A stretch of DNA of 64,000 nt from Paraburkholderia susongensis (GTDB lineage: Bacteria; Pseudomonadota; Gammaproteobacteria; Burkholderiales; Burkholderiaceae). Every line of letters starts with the position of its first letter. Positions within the stretch are counted from its first letter, which is position 1. Position numbers and translations under genes: made by a program. Location: assembly GCF_900177725.1 (NCBI RefSeq), contig NZ_FXAT01000006.1, positions 372,001 to 436,000 on the forward strand, given 5' to 3'. Below, in pieces: positions 54,195 through 63,310 of the stretch. Below the pieces are notes generated by a model that worked only from the letters and a program-made list of their open reading frames with translations, was not told the DNA's origin and did no database searches.

Positions 54195-55268
54195 ATGACT
54201 GACAGATTGCAGGCGTCCGTATGCGTGGTTGTGCTGCTGCTGATTGTGGGCTGGGTGCTGTATATCGGACGCGCCGTTTTTGTTCCCATTGTGTTCGGCG
54301 CGATCGCGGTCTACGTGGTCGTCGATTTCACGCGTCTGCTGCAACGCATTCCGGTCCTCGGCAAGCGGCTGCCGGTGCAGTTGCGCTATGGGCTGTCGAT
54401 CTTCCTGATCGCGGCCGCCATCTTCTTCGCGGTCGACATGCTCGTCGCGAACTACGACGCCCTCGTCGCGCTCGCGCCGCGCTACCAGGACTCGGTCCTC
54501 GCGATGATCCACAAGATCTCCACGCTGCTGCATCTCGAAAGCGAGCCGACCTGGGATTCGCTGCGGCGGAACATGCTCACGCAGCTCAATATCCAGTCGG
54601 TCGTGACCGGCATGCTGACTTCGCTGTCGTCGATCATTATCGACATCTTCGTGATCCTGCTGTATGCGAGCTTTCTGCTGGTCGAGCGGGGCACGTTCGG
54701 CGAGAAAATCACGAACATGACCGCGAATTCGGAGAACGCGGCGCGGATCAGAGGCGTCGTCACCGACATCAACCGGCGCATCGGGGCTTATCTCGCGCTG
54801 AAGACGTTCCTCGGCGTGCTGCTCGGCGCGGTCTGCTGGGTGGCGATGCGCAGCGTCGGCCTCGAATTCGCCGGGCTGTGGGCGGTGCTGACCGCGCTGC
54901 TCAACTACGTGCCGTATATCGGCTCGGTGCTTGCCATCGTGTTTCCCCTGCTCATGTCGGTGCTGCAATTCGGCGACCTCAACTCGATACTGATCGTGCT
55001 GCTCTCGCTGACCGCAATCCATTTCGTGATCGGCAACATTCTCGACCCGTATATGACGGGTAATTCGCTGAACCTGAGCCCGTTTGCGATTCTTGCGAGC
55101 ATGGCGGTGTGGTCGGCGCTCTGGGGCGTGCCCGGCGCTTTTCTCGCGGTGCCGATCACGGTCAGCGTGACGATCATCTTCTCCGAGTTCGAAATGACGC
55201 GGCCGGTCGCCGTGCTGCTGTCGAAAAACGGCCGGCTCGCTTACGGCAAAAGCCAGCCGGCCGCTTGA
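54195..55268 (+). CDS. AI-2E-family transporter
   Basis: A 357-residue inner-membrane protein of the AI-2E (YdiK/PerM) family with about eight helices. It has the family's arrangement of two N-terminal helices (VVVLLLIVGWVLYIGRAVFV), a periplasmic coil, and the C-terminal block LNYVPYIGSVLAIVFPLLM with NILDPYMTGNSLNLSPFAILA. Members export small molecules or ions; the substrate is not predictable. The gene is separated by about 240 bases from the DadA-like gene. Confidence 0.88.
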   Translation: MTDRLQASVCVVVLLLIVGWVLYIGRAVFVPIVFGAIAVYVVVDFTRLLQRIPVLGKRLPVQLRYGLSIFLIAAAIFFAVDMLVANYDALVALAPRYQDSVLAMIHKISTLLHLESEPTWDSLRRNMLTQLNIQSVVTGMLTSLSSIIIDIFVILLYASFLLVERGTFGEKITNMTANSENAARIRGVVTDINRRIGAYLALKTFLGVLLGAVCWVAMRSVGLEFAGLWAVLTALLNYVPYIGSVLAIVFPLLMSVLQFGDLNSILIVLLSLTAIHFVIGNILDPYMTGNSLNLSPFAILASMAVWSALWGVPGAFLAVPITVSVTIIFSEFEMTRPVAVLLSKNGRLAYGKSQPAA

Positions 55269-55294
55269 GGCCGACGGCGTCGTTCGTCCGAACC

Positions 55295-55834
55295 ATGTCC
55301 CGTCGTCAAGACCATCACGCTCAGCCGTCTGCCGCACAGGCACGAGCAACCTCCGGCGCACTGGAAGACCCGGCGCTGCTGCGCCGGCTGCTCCGCGCCA
55401 AAGACCGCATGGACGCCGCCTCGCATGAGGCCTGGCCGGTCCAGCGGCTCGCCGAAGTCAGCGGCGTGTCCGAAGCTCATTTCGCGCGCTCGTTCAAGCG
55501 GGCTTTCGGCGTTCCGCCGCATCGCTATCTGCTGACGCGGCGTATCGAGCAGGCCATCGCGCTGTTGCGCGACACCGAACTCAGCATCACCGACATCGCT
55601 TTCGCGACCGGATGGGAAAGCCTCGGCACCTTCGGCCGCATCTTTCGCGACATCATCGGCCGAAGCCCGGGCGAGATGCGTGCCGAGGCGAGAGCCAGCC
55701 AGTCCCAGCTCGAAAGCGTGCCCGCCTGCGTGCTGAAGGCCGCGCAACGTCCCGATCTCACGATCGCAGTTTTGGAGAAGCGCCGCCGCGTGGCTAACGA
55801 TACAGTCGAGCCCTCAACCAAGGAGGTGTCATGA
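55295..55834 (+). CDS. AraC-family DNA-binding regulator
   Basis: A 179-residue protein consisting essentially of the AraC double helix-turn-helix: VQRLAEVSGVSEAHFARSFK and IEQAIALLRDTELSITDIAF with FGRIFRDIIGRSPGEMR. There is no separate ligand domain. The ATG at 55295 is chosen over the longer frame into the transporter. It overlaps the VOC gene by four bases, an AraC-VOC pairing often seen in proteobacteria. Confidence 0.85.
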   Translation: MSRRQDHHAQPSAAQARATSGALEDPALLRRLLRAKDRMDAASHEAWPVQRLAEVSGVSEAHFARSFKRAFGVPPHRYLLTRRIEQAIALLRDTELSITDIAFATGWESLGTFGRIFRDIIGRSPGEMRAEARASQSQLESVPACVLKAAQRPDLTIAVLEKRRRVANDTVEPSTKEVS

Positions 55835-56247
55835 ATCAGGGTGTCAATGTGGTCGGCTTGTACGTCGACAATCAGGACGAGGCGCTGGCGTTCTACGTCG
55901 ACAAACTCGGATTTCGCGTTCACACGGACGTGCGTAACGGTTCCTACCGCTGGCTCACGGTGCAGCATCCGGAGCAGCCGTCGTTTCAGCTCGGCCTGTT
56001 CACACCGGGCCCACCGATTCACGACGAAGCCACCGCGCAAACGCTGCGCGCGATGGTCGCGAAAGGGGCGATGCCGCCGCTCGTCCTTGCCGTTGCCGAT
56101 TGCCGCGCGAGCTACGAGCAAATGAAGGCGCGCGGGGTGGAATTCACGCAGGAGCCGACGGACCGCTTCGGCAGCGTCGATGCGGGTTTCCGTGATCCCG
56201 CCGGCAACGGATGGAAGATGATCCAGGCACCGGCGGGCTCGAAGTGA
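55831..56247 (+). CDS. VOC/glyoxalase-like protein
   Basis: A 138-residue vicinal-oxygen-chelate fold protein: GLYVDNQDEALAFYVDKLGF opens the first beta-alpha-beta-beta-beta unit and GSVDAGFRDPAGNGWKMIQ closes the second. Metal ligands are not clear, so the activity is unknown. It overlaps the AraC gene (ATGA) and probably shares its transcript. Confidence 0.85.
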   Translation: MNQGVNVVGLYVDNQDEALAFYVDKLGFRVHTDVRNGSYRWLTVQHPEQPSFQLGLFTPGPPIHDEATAQTLRAMVAKGAMPPLVLAVADCRASYEQMKARGVEFTQEPTDRFGSVDAGFRDPAGNGWKMIQAPAGSK

Positions 56248-56268
56248 ACGCAAGCCGGGTGCCGGCAG

Positions 56269-57369
56269 TCAGGTATCGGTGAAGGGTTCTATCCGCACTG
56301 CGTCAGCTGCCGCTCCGGCTTCGCGCAGAAAATGCGCGAGCGTGTCTTCGATTACCGATCTCGCCAGTCCCTGCACGATGAACACGAGCCGCGTCGCATG
56401 GTCGTCGTCGGGCCACGCCTCGAGCCGCAGCGGTTCATGCAGCAACTGCTGCACGCCATGAAACACGATGGGTCGCGTCTCGCCAATGAAATTGCCGATT
56501 CCCTTGACCCGCAGAATGTGTTCGCCGTGATAGCCGAGCAGTACCGTCAGCGCGGTTTCAACCGCGTGCATCGGCAAGGGCTGCGCGTAACTCAGGCAGA
56601 AGCTGTCGATGTCCGGATGGGCGGCGCGTGAGGCTGTCGCGCCGCTCATCAGCAACTTGCGCGGCGCAGACGCCGCGCGCAGCCAGGGCCGCAACGTGCG
56701 CGGTGTCAGAATGCCGAGCAACTGCCGCGCGTCGATCTCGCCATTGCGCACCGGAATGCGCGCCGCGGCCGGATTCAGCGTGGCGAGCGCGGTCTCGAGG
56801 TCGGCGAGCGTAGCAGCGTCGACCAGCTCCGCTTTGGTCAGCAACAGCCGGTCCGCGACCGCGACCTGCTGACGCGATTCTTCGTGACGCGTCAGTTGCG
56901 CAGCGCCGTGCTTCGCATCGACGGTCGTCACGATGCCGTCGAGCTGCAAGCGGCCTTCGAGCGCCGCGTCGCCGAGCAGCAGCGAGATCACCGGACCGGG
57001 TCGCGCAAGCCCGGTGGTCTCGATCAGAATCCGCTCGAACGCGGGAATCTCGCCGCGCTCGCGCCGTGCGAGCAGTTCGGCGACGGTCGCCGCCAGTTCG
57101 TCGCGCACTCCGCAACACAGGCAGCCGTTTTCGAGCAGCGCAACGGTTTCGTCGCGCGACGTACTGACGAACAGATGATCGAGACCGATCGCGCCCAGTT
57201 CGTTGATGACCACCGCGCAGCGGCCGAGCGCGGGTTGCGGCAGCAAACGATTGAGCAAGGTGGTCTTGCCCGAGCCGAGAAAGCCCGTCAGCAGCGTGAC
57301 AGGAATCGTGGCCGGAATCGCGTCCGAAAGCGTGTCCGGATGCGTGTCCGAAAGCGCGGCGGTCTGCAT
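56269..57369 (-). CDS. CobW/COG0523-family GTPase
   Basis: A 366-residue G3E-family metallochaperone-like GTPase. Walker A is GFLGSGKTT, the metal motif ENGCLCCGVRDEL holds CxCC, and the C-terminal CobW_C domain starts near IDSFCLSYAQPLPM. I prefer the ATG at 57369, which has GGAG upstream; the GTG at 57387 directly abutting the hydrolase stop is the alternative. It is probably cotranscribed with the upstream metallo-beta-lactamase-fold gene, which suggests metal supply, but this is inference. Confidence 0.85.
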   Translation of the reverse strand: MQTAALSDTHPDTLSDAIPATIPVTLLTGFLGSGKTTLLNRLLPQPALGRCAVVINELGAIGLDHLFVSTSRDETVALLENGCLCCGVRDELAATVAELLARRERGEIPAFERILIETTGLARPGPVISLLLGDAALEGRLQLDGIVTTVDAKHGAAQLTRHEESRQQVAVADRLLLTKAELVDAATLADLETALATLNPAAARIPVRNGEIDARQLLGILTPRTLRPWLRAASAPRKLLMSGATASRAAHPDIDSFCLSYAQPLPMHAVETALTVLLGYHGEHILRVKGIGNFIGETRPIVFHGVQQLLHEPLRLEAWPDDDHATRLVFIVQGLARSVIEDTLAHFLREAGAAADAVRIEPFTDT

Positions 57370-57387
57370 GACGGCGTTCTCCGGCAC

Positions 57388-58395
57388 TCAGATCACCTGC
57401 AGGTCTTTACCGACGATGATCTGCCCGTTGAAATGCTTGCGCGCATCGGCGGCCCACATCTCGTCGGTAATCGCGGGGTCGCCGCCCGGCACGAAATGGC
57501 TCAGCACCAGCGTCTTCACACCGGCCGCCGCGGCAATCCTGCCGACCTGCTCGGTCGTGGTGTGGCTCTTCATCAGGTGATCGAGCAGCGTCGGGGCGTT
57601 GTCGACGGTCTTCATGAGCTTTTCGAGCGCCGGCAGGTACATCACCTCGTGCACGAGCACGTCGGCGCCTTTGGCGAACTCGGCGAGCGCGGGGTAGTAG
57701 GTCGTGTCGCCGGAGAAGACGATGGTGCGCTCGCGGGTCTCGAAGCGGTACGCGAAGGCAGGCTTGATCGTGTAGTGATCGACGAGCGTCGTGGTGACGC
57801 GCACGCGCTCGTCTTCCATCACGAGACGCGGGCCGTCGAATTCGTGAATGTTGATGAGCGGCCGCAACGGCGGACGGCCTTCCTCGCGCATGCGCACCTC
57901 GAGATCGATGGCGTTCATGTCGACGAAATCGTCGATCATCTTCGTCATGCGCGGCGGCCCGTACAGATTGACGGGCGTGCGCAGTCCGGTGGCCCACGCG
58001 AGGAACACGAGGTTGCCGAGATCGGCGTTGTGATCCGAATGATGATGCGTGAGGAAGATGTCGCGGATGGCCGGCAGCTTGATGCCCGCGCGGGTCAACT
58101 GCAGCGCGACGCCGTTGCCGCAATCGACCACGTACGGCTGACCGTCGACGACCAGCACGTTCGACGGCGCCGCGCGCAGATCGGATGGCGTCGGGCCGCC
58201 CTTGGTGCCGAGCAGGATCAGCTGCGTGCCTTTGGTCGCGGGTCCGGCGGTGGTGGCGAGGGTTGTCGCGGTTGCGGTATTGGCCGTCGACTGCGCGTGG
58301 GCGTCCTGCATCCAGGGTAGCGCCGCGGTGGTGCCTGCTGTGACGGCGAGGCGCATGAAGTCGCGGCGGGAGCGTCCAAACGGCTGATCACTCAT
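57388..58395 (-). CDS. Tat-exported metallo-beta-lactamase-fold hydrolase
   Basis: A 335-residue protein. The N-terminus RSRRDFMRLAVTAG is a twin-arginine signal with a signal cleavage near DAHA. The zinc motif is LTHHHSDHNADLG (HxHxDH), followed by later His/Asp sites (VFSGDTTYY, TLVLSHFVPGGD). The layout resembles arylsulfatase/RNase Z-like periplasmic hydrolases. It lies upstream of a CobW gene on the same strand with no gap. Confidence 0.85.
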   Translation of the reverse strand: MSDQPFGRSRRDFMRLAVTAGTTAALPWMQDAHAQSTANTATATTLATTAGPATKGTQLILLGTKGGPTPSDLRAAPSNVLVVDGQPYVVDCGNGVALQLTRAGIKLPAIRDIFLTHHHSDHNADLGNLVFLAWATGLRTPVNLYGPPRMTKMIDDFVDMNAIDLEVRMREEGRPPLRPLINIHEFDGPRLVMEDERVRVTTTLVDHYTIKPAFAYRFETRERTIVFSGDTTYYPALAEFAKGADVLVHEVMYLPALEKLMKTVDNAPTLLDHLMKSHTTTEQVGRIAAAAGVKTLVLSHFVPGGDPAITDEMWAADARKHFNGQIIVGKDLQVI

Positions 58396-58470
58396 GGGGC
58401 GGTGTCTCCTGAGATCGTCGAGGACCAGCGCGATCCGGACCGCGACGAAAAAGAATTGACGCTGAACCAG

Positions 58471-58516
58471 CCGCGTACCTGCGCCGATCGTCGAAGAGGT
58501 CGACGCAGGTACGCGG
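58471..58516 (-). terminator. Terminator for the second amino-acid binding protein
   Basis: CCGCGTACCTGCG and CGCAGGTACGCGG form a 13-bp stem with a 20-base loop, 14 bases past the stop of the minus-strand binding-protein gene. On that strand a TTCTTTTTC run follows about 20 bases later. A long loop makes efficiency uncertain. Confidence 0.55.
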
Positions 58517-58530
58517 GAACCGTCAGGACA

Positions 58531-59334
58531 TTACTGCGCGACAGGCTGGGTCACGTCCGTGCCGAACCAGTGGATCGAGATCTTTTTCAGCGTACCGTCC
58601 TGCTTCAGTTCGGTCAGCGCATCGTTGATCGCCTTGGCGAACTTCGGGTTGTCCTTGCGGAACGGGATACCCATTTCCTGTTCGGCGCCCTTGAGCACCG
58701 CGCCCGTACGCAGCGGCAACTGCGAGTTCTTGATGATGTACGGCAGCATGAGCCGGTCGTCGAGCGTCGCATCGATACGCTTGGCCGCGAGATCGCGCAG
58801 CTTCTCGGGCGCGCCCGGATAAGTCAGCACGTTGATGCCCGGCACGGCGCGCGCCATCTGATCGTAGTTGGTGCCGAGCGTCACGCCGAGCTTCTTGTCG
58901 CCCTTGAATTCGTCGAGCGATTTGAACTCGCGCTTGTCATCGGCCCGCTGGATCAATTGCGCGGCCGAGTACGTGTACGGCTGGCTGAAATCGAGAATCT
59001 CCTTGCGTTGCGGCGTAATGGTGACCTGATTGATGATGACGTCGAATTTGCCGCTTTGCAGCGCCGCGATGATGCCGCTCCATTCGGTCGGAATGAACTC
59101 CGGCTTCACGCCGAGCTTCGCGGCCACGGCCTTGGCGACGTCGACGTCGAAGCCTTCGAGTTGTCCGTCCTTGTTGCGCGAATCGAACGGGGGATAGGTG
59201 CCTTCGAGACCGATCTTCAGGACTCCGGCCTGCTTGACGCTGTCGAGCAGATCTTCCGCGTGGGCGGCGACGGCGGTGAAGCTGAAGGCCGAGAGAGCCA
59301 GGGCGTTTATGAGCAGCAGCTTCGAAAATTTCAT
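58531..59334 (-). CDS. Periplasmic amino-acid binding protein
   Basis: A 267-residue solute-binding protein. The ATG at 59334 follows GAGGAG and opens MKFSKLLLINALALSAFSFT...AHA. The mature part has LKIGLEGTYPPFDSRNKDGQLEGFDVDVAKAVA and FDVIINQVTITPQRKEILDF, the cystine/glutamate-type pattern. No ABC permease is adjacent. It lies downstream of the LysR gene, near a possible amino-acid catabolic operon, so it may supply that pathway. Confidence 0.88.
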   Translation of the reverse strand: MKFSKLLLINALALSAFSFTAVAAHAEDLLDSVKQAGVLKIGLEGTYPPFDSRNKDGQLEGFDVDVAKAVAAKLGVKPEFIPTEWSGIIAALQSGKFDVIINQVTITPQRKEILDFSQPYTYSAAQLIQRADDKREFKSLDEFKGDKKLGVTLGTNYDQMARAVPGINVLTYPGAPEKLRDLAAKRIDATLDDRLMLPYIIKNSQLPLRTGAVLKGAEQEMGIPFRKDNPKFAKAINDALTELKQDGTLKKISIHWFGTDVTQPVAQ

Positions 59335-59579
59335 GGAGTGTCTCCTCTTTGCTTGAGTATCAGGCTGCACAACGCAACGATTCTACGATCATGGATTCGA
59401 GTGCTCGCGAAGAGGGTTGGTGAAAGCATCGCGCCTTCGCGGCACGGTTCACCGCCCGGTCGTGTCGTGCCATAGAACACGGCGAGAACGCGGCGAGTGG
59501 CGGGCCTCATCCTAGCACTCCAAAAGTCGTCTGTTTGATCTTTGTTCGAAAGCCGACGGCAGGTTCTCGCGAAGAAATA

Positions 59580-60503
59580 TCAACTGCTCCTGCTGTTCGC
59601 GGGCGGATGAAAATCCGGCTTGGAAAAATCGCAGAATTCGCGTGTGAGACTCGCGACATGCGAATAGAGCGGCTGCGGCCCGTCGTTGCGATAGACCGCG
59701 TAATACCGCACGGCCGGCAGATCCGGTGTCGAATGCAGTACCGTGAGTTCGCCTTGCCGAACGAAGTCCGCGAAATAAAGCGCTGGCAGGTAGCTGACTC
59801 CGACTCCCGCGATCGTCAGCGAGCACAGCGAGATCAGGCTGTTGCCCGCGAAGGCGCGGCGAATCGATACGTTGTTCGACTCGAACCAGCGTTCGTAGAT
59901 CGCGTCGACGCCCGAGGTGCCGGCCTGCATCAGGATCGGCCACGTGGCGATTTCCTCGAGCGACAGCGTGCGCGTTTCGCCGACCAGCGAAGGGCTCGCC
60001 ATCCAGGCGAGATGGAGTTTGCGCAGCGGTATCGACGAGAAGCGCGGCGTTCTGATCGTGGTCGGCGCGATGATGAAGTCGATCTCGCCGGCCAGCAGCC
60101 GGGACGTCAGTTTCGTGCTGACGTCGATTTCTGGCTCGAACGAAACCGCCGGATAGGCGAGCCTGATCTCGCGCACGAGCCGCGGCAGAAACGTCAGCGC
60201 GATCAGCTCGGTAATGCCGATCCGCAAACGCCGGACCTCTTCGACCTGCTTGCCCATCCGTTCGAGCAAACGGTCGCGCGACTGCAGCATTTCTTCGGCA
60301 GTGTCGAGCAGATCGCGGCCTTTCGGCGTGAGGCGGGTAGTGCGGTGGCTGCGGTCGAACAGCGGTGTCGAGAAAAAAACTTCGAGTTCGTTGACGCGCT
60401 TCGAGATGGCGGACTGCGTCGTATGAAGGCGGTCCGCGGCGGCCGCGAACGTTCCGAGGCGGGCCACCCAGTAGACCGCTTCGAGCTGCTTGAGCGTGAT
60501 CAT
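59580..60503 (-). CDS. LysR-family transcriptional regulator
   Basis: A 307-residue LysR regulator. The N-terminal winged helix-turn-helix is MITLKQLEAVYWVARLGTFAAAADRL with TTQSAISKRV. A type 2 effector-binding domain follows, with FVRQGELTVL near the end. It is transcribed divergently from the LeuC-like operon and likely controls it. The 280-base gap between them holds the candidate binding sites. Confidence 0.9.
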   Translation of the reverse strand: MITLKQLEAVYWVARLGTFAAAADRLHTTQSAISKRVNELEVFFSTPLFDRSHRTTRLTPKGRDLLDTAEEMLQSRDRLLERMGKQVEEVRRLRIGITELIALTFLPRLVREIRLAYPAVSFEPEIDVSTKLTSRLLAGEIDFIIAPTTIRTPRFSSIPLRKLHLAWMASPSLVGETRTLSLEEIATWPILMQAGTSGVDAIYERWFESNNVSIRRAFAGNSLISLCSLTIAGVGVSYLPALYFADFVRQGELTVLHSTPDLPAVRYYAVYRNDGPQPLYSHVASLTREFCDFSKPDFHPPANSRSS

Positions 60504-60787
60504 TGAGGTTGGAATACAGGGTCTTGGCGGGGTGCGGGCGGGGATGGGGCGGCGTTCGCACCGGTTCGGGAATGACGCACAGTATCGATTGCCGCGGGGC
60601 TTTCTGGCAAGCGGCGAGGCCGGTTACCCTTGCCGCAGGTGCTGCCGAACCAGCTGCCGAACCAGGAATTTTTTTCATGGCTCGCGATGCCGTTTACTCC
60701 GCGCGCCCGGCCCGTGTCTTTGCGATACTGTGCGGATGTCGCGTTGGCCGTGGCGTCAACGCCGCGTCTATCGATGAGATCGAGGTT

Positions 60788-62059
60788 ATGTCGGGAAAAA
60801 CCCTGTCTGAAAAGATTCTGTCGGCGAAGTCGGGGCGCGACGTGCGCGCGGGCGACGTCGTGATCTGCGAAGTCGATTACGCGTTGGGTACCGACGGCTC
60901 GATTCCGATGGCGCTGGATTACTTTGCCGCGATGGGTGGCGGCCGTGTGCATGCGCCGCACAGGCTGCTTTTCGCGCTGGATCACTACGCGCCCGCGCCG
61001 AGCCCGAAAGCGGCGTTGCTTCAGGCCGGCATCCGGCGCTTCGCGAAAGAGCAGGGCATACCCTTATTCGATATCGGCGAGGGCATCGGTCATCAGCTCG
61101 TCGTCGAAAAAGGCTTCGCCGCGCCGGGCCGCTTGCTCGTCGGTGCGGACAGCCATTCGGTCACTTACGGCGCGGCGAACTGTTTTGCGACCGGCATCGG
61201 TTCGTCGGATCTGGCGGGCGTCATGAAGACCGGCAAGGTCTGGCTCAAGGTGCCGGCGTCGATCCGCGTGAGATTGCACGGCCGGCTCGCACAAGGCGTC
61301 TATCCCAAAGATGTTGCGCTGTACCTTGCGCAACTGCTCGGCACCGACGGCGCGACCTACGAGACGCTCGAATTCTGCGGCGACGGCGTGCAAAGCCTCG
61401 ATTTCGAAGACCGGCTCGTGATCGCGAACATGTCGGTCGAACTTGGCGCGAAGAACGCGATTTTCCCGTATGACGACGCGTGCCGGCGCTACCTCGAAGG
61501 ACGCGCTGACGATCTCTCAGGCGCGCTCAGCGCCGACGCGGATGCAATCTATTCCCGCACGCTCGACATCGACCTGGCGACACTCGAACCATTTGTCGCC
61601 GTACCGCATGCGGTATCAGACAACGTGCGTGTCGAAGCGCTCGAGGCGACACCGGTGCAGATGGTGTTTCTCGGCACCTGCACCGGCGGGCGGACGAAAG
61701 ACTTCCGTCAGGCGCTCGACGTGTTCCGCCAGTTCGGCCAACCCGCCAGCGGCGTTCAACTGGTGGTCACGCCGGCTTCGCGCGAGGTGCTGCTGGAACT
61801 GACGCAGGGCGGCGAGCTGGCCGAACTGATCGCGCTCGGCGCGGTGCTCGTGACGCCCGGTTGCGGCGCATGCTGCGGAACGAGCGGTGCGATTCCCGAG
61901 GACGGCGCCAACGTGATTTCCACTGCGAACCGCAATTTCAAGGGGCGCATGGGTAATCCGACCGCGAATATTTTTCTTGCGTCTCCCGAGGTGTGTGCGG
62001 CGAGTGCGATTGCCGGCCGTATCGTGAGCCCCAGAATGCTTCTCGCCGGACGCCCATAA
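60788..62059 (+). CDS. LeuC/aconitase-family hydro-lyase large subunit
   Basis: A 423-residue [4Fe-4S] dehydratase large subunit. The ATG at 60788 opens MSGKTLSEKILSAKSG, the standard start; the open frame back to 60503 is non-conserved. Cluster ligands are in GTCTGGR and TPGCGACCGTSG. VGADSHSVTYGA and GIGSSDLA are conserved active-site blocks. The length fits the short LeuC/homoaconitase class rather than true leucine-biosynthesis LeuC (about 470). With the small subunit it would interconvert hydroxy acids and enoic acids. Confidence 0.88.
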   Translation: MSGKTLSEKILSAKSGRDVRAGDVVICEVDYALGTDGSIPMALDYFAAMGGGRVHAPHRLLFALDHYAPAPSPKAALLQAGIRRFAKEQGIPLFDIGEGIGHQLVVEKGFAAPGRLLVGADSHSVTYGAANCFATGIGSSDLAGVMKTGKVWLKVPASIRVRLHGRLAQGVYPKDVALYLAQLLGTDGATYETLEFCGDGVQSLDFEDRLVIANMSVELGAKNAIFPYDDACRRYLEGRADDLSGALSADADAIYSRTLDIDLATLEPFVAVPHAVSDNVRVEALEATPVQMVFLGTCTGGRTKDFRQALDVFRQFGQPASGVQLVVTPASREVLLELTQGGELAELIALGAVLVTPGCGACCGTSGAIPEDGANVISTANRNFKGRMGNPTANIFLASPEVCAASAIAGRIVSPRMLLAGRP

Positions 62060-62061
62060 CC

Positions 62062-62562
62062 ATGACAACTTCGATCAATGGCATTGCGCGGCGCTTCGGC
62101 GACAACGTCAACACCGACTACATCATCTCTTCGCGACGCAAGCGGGAATCGCTCGATCCCGCTGTCCTGAAACAGTATCTGTTCGAGACGATCGCGCCTG
62201 AGTTCGCGGCGTCGATAGGCGCGGGCGACATTCTCGTCGCGGGCAAGAATTTCGGCTGCGGCTCGGCGATGGAGGTCGCGGTCACGGCAGTCGTCGGTGC
62301 GGGCATCAAGGTCGTGCTCGCGCAGAGTTTCGCGCGCACCTATTTCCGCAATGCGGTGAACAACGGGCTCTATCCGATCGAGTGCGACACGAGCCGCATC
62401 GCGGAGGGCGCTGCGTTGCACATCGAAATGGGCACGCACGTCATGATTCGATGCGACGGCGTGGCCGAACCGCTGCAAGCCGCGCCGATTGCGCAGGACA
62501 TGCTCGCCATTCTCGATGCGGGTGGGCTCGTTCCGTATCTGCTTCGGCACCCGAATTTCTAA
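62062..62562 (+). CDS. LeuD/aconitase-family small subunit
   Basis: A 166-residue swivel domain. MTTSINGIARRFGDNVNTDYI contains the DNVNTDYI block, and GKNFGCGSAMEVA is the conserved catalytic-side loop. ATG at 62062, two bases after the large subunit stop, so the two are cotranscribed. It forms the heterodimer with the protein encoded upstream. Confidence 0.9.
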   Translation: MTTSINGIARRFGDNVNTDYIISSRRKRESLDPAVLKQYLFETIAPEFAASIGAGDILVAGKNFGCGSAMEVAVTAVVGAGIKVVLAQSFARTYFRNAVNNGLYPIECDTSRIAEGAALHIEMGTHVMIRCDGVAEPLQAAPIAQDMLAILDAGGLVPYLLRHPNF

Positions 62563-62595
62563 TTTTCCGATTCGGGTCTATTCAAGAGGAAATCC

Positions 62596-63276
62596 ATGAG
62601 CCATGCCAACCATTTAGGATTCCGGATATTGCCGATGCCCGCATCGATTCCGGCCGGCATGATCGACGCATTCGGAGCGATCGTCACTCCCCATATCAGC
62701 GACAACATGCACCGCTTGTGCGGCGTGACCGGATTGCGGCGTTATCACCGGGAGAAGAAGCTCGTCGGTCGCGCGCTGACAGTCAAGGTGCGCCCGGGCG
62801 ACAACCTCATGATCCACAAGGCGATCGACATGGCCGAGCCCGGCGACGTGATCGTAGTCGACGGCGGCGCGGAAGTGACGCAGGCGCTGGTCGGCGAGTT
62901 GATGCAGATGCATGCGCAGGTGCGCGGCGTGGCGGGGTTCGTGATCGACGGTGCGATCCGCGATGTTGCGGCTTTCCATGCCGCCGATTTTCCGTGCTTT
63001 GCGCGCGGCAATACGCATCGCGGTCCGTTCAAGGAGGGGCCGGGCGAAATCAATGTACCGGTCGCCGTCGGCGGTCTCGTGATCGAGGCGGGCGATCTGA
63101 TCGTCGGTGATGAGGACGGCTTGGTCGCCGTGCCGGCAGATCGGCTCGACGAAGTGCTACAGGCGGCGCAGGCACAGGCGCGGCGCGAGCAGCAACGCAA
63201 GGAGGCGATTCTCGCGGGGCAGGACAAGCGTGGCTGGATCGACGCGTTCCTGAAAGAGAAGGGCGTGATCGCGTAA
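62596..63276 (+). CDS. RraA/HMG-aldolase-like protein
   Basis: A 226-residue member of the RraA / 4-hydroxy-4-methyl-2-oxoglutarate aldolase family. The catalytic segment FVIDGAIRDVAAF carries the DGxxRD motif, with EPGDVIVVDGGAE and GDLIVGDEDGLVAVP. A C-terminal charged tail (EKGVIA) is typical of the aldolase form. Aldolases of this family split 4-hydroxy-4-methyl-2-oxoglutarate or 4-carboxy-4-hydroxy-2-oxoadipate to give pyruvate. It is in an operon with the hydro-lyase pair and an aminotransferase. Confidence 0.85.
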   Translation: MSHANHLGFRILPMPASIPAGMIDAFGAIVTPHISDNMHRLCGVTGLRRYHREKKLVGRALTVKVRPGDNLMIHKAIDMAEPGDVIVVDGGAEVTQALVGELMQMHAQVRGVAGFVIDGAIRDVAAFHAADFPCFARGNTHRGPFKEGPGEINVPVAVGGLVIEAGDLIVGDEDGLVAVPADRLDEVLQAAQAQARREQQRKEAILAGQDKRGWIDAFLKEKGVIA

Positions 63277-63310
63277 GCACGAAAGGTACGAAGAGTACGA
63301 AGGAATCGGC

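Noticed and set aside
56884..58320. 478-residue frame antisense to the CobW and hydrolase genes
   Set aside because: Spans two well-supported genes and their junction on the opposite strand, with Arg/Asp-rich shadow composition.
60503..60787. 95-residue N-terminal extension of the LeuC-like protein
   Set aside because: Low-complexity Gly/Arg/Ala-rich with no conservation. The family start MSGKTLSEKIL lies at 60788.
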